A stretch of DNA of 7,395 nucleotides from Planctomycetaceae bacterium (GCA_009776995.1 WRMR01000248.1:1-7395), one strand, 5' to 3'. Numbered from the stretch's first letter, positions 1 to 6,805 are shown. Notes: generated by a model not told the origin, from the sequence alone. Program-made: numbers and translations.

Positions 1-8
1 AGTAGATC

Positions 9-134
9 GCAAAACGCAAAACGCAGTACGTGGAAAGGAAACCGGAAAACCGAACTCTGCACTCTGCGTTCTGCACTCTGCGCTCGTCCGAACGGCGAAC
101 CGTCTGGTCATCTGCAAATTTCCGGTTGTCCGAC
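9..134. repeat. degenerate heptanucleotide repeat array
   Basis: Reading in steps of seven from position 9 gives about 18 consecutive heptads that stay in phase while the unit changes. There are two identical GCAAAAC units (9-22), then GGAAACC/GGAAAAC-type units (37-50), then four TGCACTC/TGCGTTC/TGCGCTC units (58-85), then GTCCGAA/CGGCGAA (86-99), fading out near GTCCGAC (128-134). The phase and units are read directly from the sequence. The arrangement resembles the short tandemly repeated heptanucleotide sequences known from cyanobacteria, and similar strings occur, from memory, in planctomycete intergenic DNA. The short reading frame crossing it is a by-product of the repeat and is not called as a gene. 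Confidence 0.8.
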
Positions 135-453
135 TGTACGTCTTTCATATCAACTGGTAAAATGTCCGTGCGAGAGCATTTTTGGAATGCTAGGATTCTC
201 CGAGGCGGCGAATTATGCTGAATTTTTCATCAGGCGTCAACAGATGTTCAGATATTTTCTTGTTGCGTTCGGGATTTTTTGTATTGTTATTCCTGTACCA
301 AAACAAAAAATGGTGAGATACCAGGAAGATTGGAAAAACGTTGTTGACTTTATGGCCTTTCAACATTAGTTTGGTATATAGGTAAAATGCGCGAAAGTAC
401 GCACTCGCTGAAGGTCTGACGCCAAAAACAAAATATTACAGGATCAAAAATCA
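135..453. other. non-coding leader upstream of first ATPase gene
   Basis: This stretch is AT-rich and has no convincing gene. It contains a small stem-loop (AGCATT 175-180 pairing with AATGCT 186-191, loop of five) and a second short one (TGCG 388-391 with CGCA 400-403, loop CGAAAGTA). Neither is followed by a T-tract, so neither is called a terminator. A c-di-GMP (GEMM) riboswitch was looked for because it would suit a pilus gene, but its consensus was not recognised. The most likely role is promoter and 5' leader of the pilus gene cluster. Confidence 0.5.
360..388 (+). promoter_or_regulatory. weak sigma-70-like promoter candidate
   Basis: TCAACA (360-365, four of six matches to TTGACA) lies 17 bases before TAAAAT (383-388, five of six matches to TATAAT), about 65 bases upstream of the first ATPase start. 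A TTGACT at 344-349 is a better -35 box but has no -10 at proper spacing. Such matches are common by chance in AT-rich DNA, so this is only a candidate. Confidence 0.2.
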
Positions 454-2163
454 ATGGGCAAACGATTAAATTACTTGGGAATATTGCAGAAAAAGGGAGT
501 TGCGAGCGTCGCGCAAATCAAAGAAGCCCAGGAAATGTCCATCAAAACCGGGCGGACAATCTCGGACATCCTCATCCACTTGGGTTATGCGACGAGCGAA
601 GACATCGCCCAGGCATTGGCGGTGGAATATAATAAGGAGTACGTTGACCTGGCCGAGATGATGATTCGTCCGGCTGTTGTCGAACAGATTGCCGAGTCGC
701 TTGCCCGTGAAAACACGATCATGCCCTACGATGAAGATGGTGAGGTGCTTCGGGTTGTGGTCAGCGATCCCAATGATTTTGAAACAATCAACAATATTCG
801 ATTTTACGTCAACCGGCCCATCGAAATTGTTCTGTCCACCCGTGAAGGGATCAATGAGGCGATCAACCGGCATTACAGCCAGGTGATCGGGCAGAGCACC
901 GACTCCATGATGCAGGAAATGACCGATACGGCCATTGACTTTACGTCGATTGAATCGGACGTGGCCAGTTCGGATGGCGGTGCCGATGGCGAAAGTGAAG
1001 GCCCCATTGTTCGCCTTGTCAGTCATCTTATATCAGAAGCCGTGCAGTTGCGGGCATCCGATATTCATGTGGAGCCGTTTGAAGACCGCGTGAGAATACG
1101 GTACAGAATCGATGGCATGTTGGTTGAGCGGGACAAAATTCCGAAACGTTTGCAACTGCCTTTGATTTCACGTATCAAAATTCTTGCGCGACTTGATATT
1201 GCTGAACGACGGCGTACTCAGGACGGGCGAATCAAGCTGACTTTGGGGGACAAGGAACTTGACCTTCGTGTGAGTGTTGTGCCGACCAGCCACGGTCAAT
1301 CGGTGGTCATGCGTATTCTCGACAAAGATAATATTCGTGTCAATTTGACGCATCTGGGATTTTCCGAGCGTGATTATCAACGTTTTCATCAATTGATCCG
1401 ACGTCCGAACGGCATTATTCTGGTGACGGGCCCCACAGGTTCCGGTAAGACGACGTCACTTTATGCTGCGTTAAATGAGTTAAATACGCCGACCAGAAAA
1501 ATTATTACTGCGGAAGACCCCGTGGAATATTATTTGCCGGGAATCAATCAGTGTGAAATACGTCACAATATCGGGCTGGATTTTGCCCGCGTCATTCGTT
1601 CGATGTTACGTCAGGCACCAAACATTATTCTTGTCGGTGAGATGCGTGACTTGGAAACAGCCCAGATGGGAATTCAAGCATCATTGACTGGACACTTGGT
1701 TTTCAGTACATTACATACGAACGATGCGCCCGGTGCTATTACACGTCTGGTTGACATGGGAGTACCTCCCTATTTGGTGTCCAGCTCGGTGATCGGCATC
1801 ATGGGACAGCGTCTCGTCCGCGTGAATTGTCAAAAATGTAAAAAACCTTATACCCCCGCTGACGCTGAACTTCAAGAAACAAGAATCACACCGGAAATGG
1901 TATCCAAAGCGACTTTTATGAGAGGGAAAGGCTGTGGTTATTGTAACGGTAAAGGTTATCGCGGGCGAATGGCCATTTTTGAACTCATGGTGATGACCGC
2001 GAAAATCCGTGAAATGACGTTCCTTCAGGCAAGTACGGTGGAAATCCGAAAAGCCGCCGTGAAAGAAGGAATGACAACACTTTTTGATGACGGAATCAAA
2101 AAAGTGTTGCGCGGAATCACAACCGTTGAGGAAGTCATGCGCGTGGCACGCCTTGAGGAATAG
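454..2163 (+). CDS. pilB: PilB/GspE-family pilus assembly ATPase (first copy)
   Basis: Secretion-superfamily hexameric ATPase of 569 residues, a usual PilB/GspE length, expected to power pilin polymerisation at the cytoplasmic face of the inner membrane with PilC. Residues 1-150 are an MshEN/GspE-N-like region. Residues 151-183 are an acidic, Ser-rich linker, and 184-300 the N2 domain with ASDIHVEPFEDR and DIAERRRTQDGRI. The motor follows: Walker A GPTGSGKT at 326-333, Asp box ITAEDPVEY, Walker B-region GEMRD at 395-399, His box around LHTND 420-424. The zinc-type tetracysteine pair is C459/C462 and C494/C497. The start is ATG with AGGA at 440-443, ten bases upstream. Oddities: RQAPN at 386-390 replaces the common RQDPD, and MshEN-consensus positions are changed (S29, S37, E58). 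Codon use is more AT-rich than in the second copy. The family is certain. Whether it serves a type IV pilus or a type II-like machine is inferred from the neighbours. Confidence 0.95.
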   Translation: MGKRLNYLGILQKKGVASVAQIKEAQEMSIKTGRTISDILIHLGYATSEDIAQALAVEYNKEYVDLAEMMIRPAVVEQIAESLARENTIMPYDEDGEVLRVVVSDPNDFETINNIRFYVNRPIEIVLSTREGINEAINRHYSQVIGQSTDSMMQEMTDTAIDFTSIESDVASSDGGADGESEGPIVRLVSHLISEAVQLRASDIHVEPFEDRVRIRYRIDGMLVERDKIPKRLQLPLISRIKILARLDIAERRRTQDGRIKLTLGDKELDLRVSVVPTSHGQSVVMRILDKDNIRVNLTHLGFSERDYQRFHQLIRRPNGIILVTGPTGSGKTTSLYAALNELNTPTRKIITAEDPVEYYLPGINQCEIRHNIGLDFARVIRSMLRQAPNIILVGEMRDLETAQMGIQASLTGHLVFSTLHTNDAPGAITRLVDMGVPPYLVSSSVIGIMGQRLVRVNCQKCKKPYTPADAELQETRITPEMVSKATFMRGKGCGYCNGKGYRGRMAIFELMVMTAKIREMTFLQASTVEIRKAAVKEGMTTLFDDGIKKVLRGITTVEEVMRVARLEE

Positions 2164-2425
2164 TATCAGTTGAATTGTATCGATGTTTTTTGAGCAATTT
2201 ACAAATTTTATCTTTTCAGCTTATTCTTTTCGTGATTACAATTAAACTTGTCTTCGGGTGGCAACGCGATTTCTCCACAAATCGCTGGAAAACAAAAAAT
2301 AGTTGAATTTTTTTCATTGATGCCAATAATGAACATGCAGGTTGGACATAGTTCAATTTGCCAAGATGCCCGTTTTTTGTCGGTCAATGACAGTCCGGGT
2401 TATATGAGAGGTTTGTGTAAATTTT
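2164..2425. other. AT-rich gap with stem-loop before pilT
   Basis: These 262 bases separate the first ATPase gene from pilT, much more than the other gaps before the pilin. A perfect 7-bp inverted repeat, GCGATTT (2266-2272) and AAATCGC (2279-2285), encloses a six-base loop. It is followed by an A-rich rather than T-rich tract, so it is not a standard intrinsic terminator on the + strand. TTGAAT (2303-2308) and AATAAT (2325-2330), 16 bases apart, form a weak promoter candidate. A TTG-started frame of 65 codons (2248-2445) overlaps the pilT start and shows no recognisable protein features. I read the gap as regulatory, possibly allowing separate pilT expression. Confidence 0.4.
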
Positions 2426-3526
2426 ATGGGAACAATTTTAATTGACAGATTGTTGGAAACTGTCGTCGTCCGAGGGGCGAGTGACCTTCACCTTGCCGTT
2501 GGGCAACCACCGGTGATCCGGTTGCATGGCCGTCTGGTCAAGCTGGAAACGAAAGTCCTTGAGGCGGAAGACACGACCGGGTTGATGAAAAGTATCACCC
2601 CGGACCGTTGTCAGCAGGAATTGCAGGAGGTCGGCGGGGCGGACTTCAGTTTTGCCTTTGGCGATAAAGCGAGGTTTCGTGTTTCTATTTTCAAGCAAAA
2701 GGGAAACACAGGTCTGGTGTTGCGGCAAATTCCCAATACGTTGATGTCGATGGAGACGCTGAACACGCCACCGGTGATGAAAGACCTGATCATGCGTTCG
2801 CGTGGTTTGATTCTCGTGACAGGTCCGACGGGTTCGGGAAAATCGACAACGCTGGCTGCCTGTGTTGACGAGCTCAACCAGAAAGTTGACCACCATATTA
2901 TTACCATTGAAGACCCGATCGAATTTTTCCACAACCATAAAAAATCAACGGTCAATCAGCGTGAGGTCGGGTTGGACGTGCCATCGTTTGCGGAGGCTAT
3001 TCGGCGCGCGTTGCGTCAAGACCCCGACGTGATCCTCGTCGGTGAGTTGCGTGACCTGGAAACGATTGAAGCGGCCATCACGGCGGCGGAAACGGGACAC
3101 ATTGTGTTCGGAACGTTGCACACGTCCAGTGCCCAGGGGACGATCAACCGTATTATTGACGTGTTCCCGAATAACCAGCAGGATCAGATTCGGACGCAGC
3201 TTTCCACTTCCATTATTGGAATTTTGGCCCAACAGTTGTTGCCGCGTATTCAGGGCGGCCGCGTTGCGGCCTATGAAATGTTGGTCGTGACGCCGGCTAT
3301 CGCCAACCTGATCCGTGAAAACAAGACGTTCCGTATCACTTCATCGATTCAAACGGGACACAAACTCGGGATGCAGTTGCTGGACGATCACGTGTTCCGA
3401 CTTTGGAAAGACCGCATTGTCACCAAGGAAGACGCCATTTTCAAGGCAAATCTTCCCGAACTGCTCGAAAAGAAAATGCAGCGTTGGGAGGCGGGCGAAA
3501 TGACCTCCGAGGACGAAGAGGAGTAA
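2426..3526 (+). CDS. pilT: PilT, pilus retraction ATPase
   Basis: Retraction motor of the type IV pilus: a hexameric ATPase that depolymerises the fibre and drives twitching, adhesion dynamics or DNA uptake. At 366 residues it is a normal PilT length. The N-terminal PAS-like domain carries the typical RGASDLHLAVGQPPVIRLHG sequence. The motor has Walker A GPTGSGKS at 133-140, IITIEDPIEF as Asp box, RQDPD followed by GELRD at 206-210, and a His box ending LHTSSA at 231-236. AIANLIRE at 291-298 corresponds to the PilT AIRNLIRE signature, which separates retraction from assembly ATPases. There is no tetracysteine zinc motif, as expected for PilT. The protein ends in an acidic tail (TSEDEEE). The ATG at 2426 is chosen because it gives the usual short N-terminus; the nearest Shine-Dalgarno-like GAGAGG (2406-2411) is 14 bases away, rather far. 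It sits between the two assembly ATPase genes. Confidence 0.96.
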   Translation: MGTILIDRLLETVVVRGASDLHLAVGQPPVIRLHGRLVKLETKVLEAEDTTGLMKSITPDRCQQELQEVGGADFSFAFGDKARFRVSIFKQKGNTGLVLRQIPNTLMSMETLNTPPVMKDLIMRSRGLILVTGPTGSGKSTTLAACVDELNQKVDHHIITIEDPIEFFHNHKKSTVNQREVGLDVPSFAEAIRRALRQDPDVILVGELRDLETIEAAITAAETGHIVFGTLHTSSAQGTINRIIDVFPNNQQDQIRTQLSTSIIGILAQQLLPRIQGGRVAAYEMLVVTPAIANLIRENKTFRITSSIQTGHKLGMQLLDDHVFRLWKDRIVTKEDAIFKANLPELLEKKMQRWEAGEMTSEDEEE

Positions 3527-3531
3527 GAAGC

Positions 3532-3559
3532 GCAGAGTGCAAAGTGCAGAGATGAGTCG
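3532..3559. repeat. short heptad repeat after pilT
   Basis: Four heptads start five bases after the pilT stop: GCAGAGT, GCAAAGT, GCAGAGA, then TGAGTCG. The units are reverse complements of the ACTCTGC-type units at 51-85, so the same family appears on opposite strands at the two sites. The rest of the gap to the next gene (3560-3623) holds no gene; CGCGT (3558-3562) and ACGCG (3572-3576) could form a weak 5-bp stem without a T-tract. Confidence 0.65.
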
Positions 3560-3623
3560 CGTTGCCCTGTGACGCGGATCAGGAACGGCAAAAAAACATC
3601 ATTCAAGAACCAGGCAAACACAC

Positions 3624-5342
3624 ATGGCGACACGCAGACTTGAACAGGTATTTGTCGATTTGGGTTACATCGACGATGAACAGATGGAGCTGTTGATCGA
3701 AGAGCATCAGGATCGGCGCGGCGAAAAGATGGGTCAGGTGGCCCTGAGCATGGGGCTGATCAATGAAGAACAGTTGGCCAACGCGATGGCCGAACAGTTC
3801 GGCTACCAGGAGGTCAGCCTGATCGATTTGACGATACCGCCGGAAGTGCTGGCGCACCTGTCGGAGCCGATGGCCGTGCTGTACCGTGCGATTCCGGTCA
3901 GTTTCCGCAACGATGTGCTGACGATTGCCATGTGTGAGCCGGACAATTTGCTTGCGGTCGATGAACTGCGGAACTCGCTGGGTTATCAAATTCGCGTCGT
4001 CGTGACAACGCCGAAAGACGTTGACCAGGCTTTGGGACGGTATTACGCTTCGGACACCGAAACGGTCGAACGCATCCTGCACGACATCGAAAATGACAAG
4101 GAATTGCAAAAAATGGCCTTGTCGATTCAACAGGGCGACACGATTGATTTGGCCAGCGTTGAGGCACTCAGCGACAGTGCCCCTGTGAAAAAGTTGCTGA
4201 ACATGGTGTTTTTGATGGGCATCAAGGACCATGCGAGCGACCTGCACTTTGAGCCGTTTGAAGACGAGTTCAAAATCCGGATCAAGGCCGACGGGACGCT
4301 GTACGAAATGGTACCGCCGCCGCGACACCTGGCATCGGCGATTACGACACGCATCAAGGTCATGTCGAACCTTGACATTGCGGAACGGCGTCTGCCGCAG
4401 GACGGACGCATCCAGATGCGGGTCGGCGGACACCCGATTGACTTCCGCGTCAGCGTGTTGCCGACGATGTTCGGCGAGAGCGTCGTGTGCCGAATCCTTG
4501 ACAAGTCGGTCGTCATGCTCGACCTCGACAATGTGGGGATGGAAAAGCCGTTATTGAAACAGTTTCGCAACGTCATCAAGGTTCCGAACGGCATTGTGCT
4601 GGTGACCGGGCCGACCGGTTCGGGAAAAACGACGACACTTTACGCGGCGTTGAGTGAACTGAATGTTATCACGGACAAACTCATGACGACCGAAGACCCG
4701 GTCGAATACGACATCGACGGGATTGTGCAAATTCCGATTGACTCGGATATCGGGAACACGTTTGCCCACTGCCTGCGTTCGATTTTGCGACAGGACCCGG
4801 ACAAGGTGCTTGTTGGTGAAATTCGCGACAAGGAAACCGCCGACATCGCGGTTCAGGCGTCATTGACGGGCCACCTGGTGTTCAGTACGCTGCACACGAA
4901 CGACGCGCCCAGTTCGGTGACGCGACTGCGCGACATGGGCGTTCCGGCGTTTTTGATTACCGCGACGGTTCAGGCGATTTTGGCCCAGCGACTGGTCCGC
5001 AAAATTTGCACTCAGTGCAAGGAGCGGTTTATCCCGACGCCGGAACAGTTGTTCGAGCTGGACATGTCGCCCAAAGACGCGGAAGGCAAGCCGTTTTTTC
5101 ACGGCAGGGGTTGTGTGGCGTGCAATAACACGGGTTACAAAGGACGGACGGCCATCCATGAGTTTATGATCTTCAACGATGAAATCCGCGAGCTGGTCAA
5201 CCGCAACGCATCCACGGGTGAAATGCGGAAAGCCAGCCAACGCTACGGCATGTTGACGTTGCGCGACGCCGGCATGGATAAAATTTACGAGGGCACTTCG
5301 ACCATCGAGGAAGTCGCCCGCGAAACCGCGCTGGAAATGTAG
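3624..5342 (+). CDS. pilB: PilB/GspE-family pilus assembly ATPase (second copy)
   Basis: Second assembly ATPase, 572 residues, paralogous to the first one. The N-terminus has two MshEN-like repeats (RRL 4-6, G14, Q29, G33, G37, G44, Q58), a fold known in MshE-type ATPases to bind c-di-GMP; binding here is inferred. The N2 domain from about 186 has HASDLHFEPFEDEFKIRI and DIAERRLPQDGRI. The motor has Walker A GPTGSGKT 329-336, Asp box TTEDPVEY, RQDPD then GEIRD 398-402, and His box LHTND 423-427. The tetracysteine site is C462/C465 and C497/C500. All catalytic motifs are canonical, so it should be active. The ATG at 3624 is preceded only by a weak CAGG (3611-3614), but the N-terminal motifs begin at residue 4, which supports this start. 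It lies 97 bases after pilT and 88 before pilC, consistent with one transcription unit. It is the more conventional candidate partner for the adjacent PilC. Confidence 0.96.
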   Translation: MATRRLEQVFVDLGYIDDEQMELLIEEHQDRRGEKMGQVALSMGLINEEQLANAMAEQFGYQEVSLIDLTIPPEVLAHLSEPMAVLYRAIPVSFRNDVLTIAMCEPDNLLAVDELRNSLGYQIRVVVTTPKDVDQALGRYYASDTETVERILHDIENDKELQKMALSIQQGDTIDLASVEALSDSAPVKKLLNMVFLMGIKDHASDLHFEPFEDEFKIRIKADGTLYEMVPPPRHLASAITTRIKVMSNLDIAERRLPQDGRIQMRVGGHPIDFRVSVLPTMFGESVVCRILDKSVVMLDLDNVGMEKPLLKQFRNVIKVPNGIVLVTGPTGSGKTTTLYAALSELNVITDKLMTTEDPVEYDIDGIVQIPIDSDIGNTFAHCLRSILRQDPDKVLVGEIRDKETADIAVQASLTGHLVFSTLHTNDAPSSVTRLRDMGVPAFLITATVQAILAQRLVRKICTQCKERFIPTPEQLFELDMSPKDAEGKPFFHGRGCVACNNTGYKGRTAIHEFMIFNDEIRELVNRNASTGEMRKASQRYGMLTLRDAGMDKIYEGTSTIEEVARETALEM

Positions 5343-5345
5343 AAA

Positions 5346-5415
5346 TCAGTGGTCAGTTGTCAGTGATCAGTTGTCAATTTGCCCACTGCCCACTCAACAC
5401 TGACCACTAAACACT
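5346..5415. repeat. ten-unit heptad array with inverted halves
   Basis: Ten heptads in unbroken phase begin three bases after the second ATPase stop. The first five are TCAGTKG-type (5346-5380, with TCAGTTG twice). The last five end in CACT (5381-5415; GCCCACT occurs twice in a row). The halves are partly complementary: AGTGGTCAGT at 5348-5357 is the exact reverse complement of ACTGACCACT at 5399-5408, so a stem-loop or cruciform with a 41-base loop is possible. A direct repeat TCAGTTGTCA occurs at 5353-5362 and 5367-5376. The array ends just before the pilC ribosome binding site. Confidence 0.8.
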
Positions 5416-5416
5416 C

Positions 5417-5423
5417 AAAAGGA
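5417..5423 (+). promoter_or_regulatory. ribosome binding site of pilC
   Basis: AAAAGGA lies seven bases before ATG 5431. It is the strongest Shine-Dalgarno in the window together with that of the pilin gene, and it directly abuts the end of the heptad array, so any structure formed by the array could affect its access. Confidence 0.65.
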
Positions 5424-5430
5424 ATTCGTC

Positions 5431-6774
5431 ATGCCACGGTTCAAATTTGAAGCCATCGACCCGACCGGGAAGGTGATTAAAGACGTCACAGACGAGGTTT
5501 CGTCGGAGGATGAAGCCCAGGCAACCATACGCCAGATGGGTCTGGTGGTCACGAAGCTCGTTCTCTACAAGGAACGAAAAGCGAAAGCGGCCAAAAAAGA
5601 GGCGCAAGGCAAAACCTTTGCGATGTTTCGGGTCAGCTCCAAAAAACTGACCGTGTTCACCCGTCAGCTTTCGATCTTGCAGGACGCCGGTCTGCCGATT
5701 TTGCGCAGCCTGAACATCCTCATGGAACAGGCCAAGCCGGGCTCGCTTCGCAACAGCCTGATTGACGTGTGTTCCGAAATCGAAAGCGGGGCCAGTCTTT
5801 CCGAAGCGATGGCCAAATGTCCCAAGACGTTCAACCGCCTTTTCATCAACATGATCAAGGCCGGCGAGGCGGGTGGTGCCCTTGAAACGATTTTGCGGCG
5901 CCTTTCCGAGTTCCTGGAAAAGACCGAGCGGCTCAAGAAAAAGATCATTTCCGCGCTGACCTACCCGGTCGCGGTGGTGTTCTTCGCGACGGGGATCGTG
6001 ATTTTCCTCATGATGTGGATCGTTCCGCAGTTTATCAAAATCTTCGAGGATTTCGGAGTCAAGCTGCCGCCCCTGACGCTGTTCCTGGTCAAGGCCACGG
6101 AGTTCCTGATCGACTTCTGGTTCCTCATTCCGGGCATTCCCGTGGCGGTGTTCATTTTCGTGAAACTGACCACCAGTTTTTCCTACGGACGACACGGATT
6201 CAACCTGTTCTGTCTCCGTATTCCCGTGTTCGGCAACCTGATTGAAAAGACGATTGTTGCCCGAACCACGCGGACGCTCGGAACACTTGTCACCAGCGGC
6301 GTGCCGATCCTCGACGCGCTCCACATCACGAAGGAAACGAGTAACAACGCCGTTTTTGAAATCATGTTCCAAAGGGTGCTCGAAGGCATCCGTGACGGTG
6401 ACACCATCGCCAACCCGATGAAACTCAACCGCACCCCGGCGTTTCATCCCGGTGCGTTGTTTTTCTTCTTCTGCTTCATGGCGGGGCCGGTCGGCATGTT
6501 GTGGTACATGATGCGACTCCGGTCGCGCATCCTCGACGACATGGTCATCAACATGGTGGACGTCGGCGAGCAGACGGGCGAACTCGACGTCATGTTGTAC
6601 AAGGTGGCCGACGTGTATGAGGAAGAGGTCGAAGTGATTACCGAAGCCCTGATGAGTCTGCTTGAGCCGCTCATGGTGATTTTGATCGGCAGCATGGTCG
6701 GGACCATCGTTATCGCGATGTTCATGCCCATGATCACGTTGATTACCGAACTGTCCAGTAACAGCAAGAAGTAG
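5431..6774 (+). CDS. pilC: PilC/GspF inner-membrane platform protein
   Basis: Polytopic platform protein that couples the cytoplasmic ATPases to pilin insertion at the inner membrane. At 447 residues it is longer than the usual ~400. The N-terminus (FKFEAIDPTGKVIKD) and a Lys-rich linker around 49-63 are typical. The first T2SSF domain spans about 70-170 with LSILQDAGLPILRSL and GEAGGAL (145-151). Membrane segments follow at about 176-198 and 228-248. The second T2SSF domain has TRTLGTLVTSGVPILDAL and GEQTGEL (379-385), and the final membrane segment is about 413-440 in a LLEPLMVILIG context. The odd part is an insertion of roughly 35 residues (about 331-370) inside the second domain, containing a strongly hydrophobic run at 341-361. 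This is absent from the proteobacterial family members I remember but resembles planctomycete ones. There is no frame disruption. The start is supported by a strong ribosome binding site seven bases upstream. Confidence 0.95.
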   Translation: MPRFKFEAIDPTGKVIKDVTDEVSSEDEAQATIRQMGLVVTKLVLYKERKAKAAKKEAQGKTFAMFRVSSKKLTVFTRQLSILQDAGLPILRSLNILMEQAKPGSLRNSLIDVCSEIESGASLSEAMAKCPKTFNRLFINMIKAGEAGGALETILRRLSEFLEKTERLKKKIISALTYPVAVVFFATGIVIFLMMWIVPQFIKIFEDFGVKLPPLTLFLVKATEFLIDFWFLIPGIPVAVFIFVKLTTSFSYGRHGFNLFCLRIPVFGNLIEKTIVARTTRTLGTLVTSGVPILDALHITKETSNNAVFEIMFQRVLEGIRDGDTIANPMKLNRTPAFHPGALFFFFCFMAGPVGMLWYMMRLRSRILDDMVINMVDVGEQTGELDVMLYKVADVYEEEVEVITEALMSLLEPLMVILIGSMVGTIVIAMFMPMITLITELSSNSKK

Positions 6775-6805
6775 AGTGTGGGGTAGTGTGGAGTTAGGAG
6801 TTAGG
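6775..6805. repeat. heptad repeat directly after pilC stop
   Basis: Immediately after the pilC TAG come AGTGTGG (6775-6781), a three-base spacer, AGTGTGG again (6785-6791), then AGTTAGG twice (6792-6805). The unit length is again seven, but the sequence differs from the other arrays in the window. Confidence 0.7.

Noticed and set aside
30..221. 63-codon + strand frame starting with GTG
   Set aside because: It runs through the heptad array and its amino-acid pattern (TLHSAFCTLRS) simply mirrors the period-7 DNA. No ribosome binding site.
187..369. 60-codon + strand frame with a hydrophobic stretch (FRYFLVAFGIFCIVIPV)
   Set aside because: No Shine-Dalgarno before ATG 187 or the internal ATG 244, AT-rich DNA easily gives hydrophobic runs, and no family is recognised. 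It cannot be fully excluded.
370..453. c-di-GMP riboswitch in the leader
   Set aside because: A plausible idea for a pilus gene, and a small GAAA-containing hairpin exists at 388-403, but the conserved GEMM core could not be found.
2166..2172. Heptad array after the first ATPase stop
   Set aside because: A single TCAGTTG three bases after the stop codon's first base region matches the unit at 5353-5359, but no second unit follows, so it is not distinguishable from chance.
2248..2445. 65-codon TTG-started frame before pilT
   Set aside because: No ribosome binding site, no protein features, and it overlaps the pilT start in another frame.
3558..3576. Terminator after pilT
   Set aside because: The CGCGT/ACGCG stem is only five base pairs with a nine-base loop, and an A-tract rather than a T-tract follows.
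3603..4433. 276-codon open frame on the - strand within the second ATPase gene
   Set aside because: Antisense shadow with no recognisable motif; the + strand frame carries the full set of ATPase motifs.
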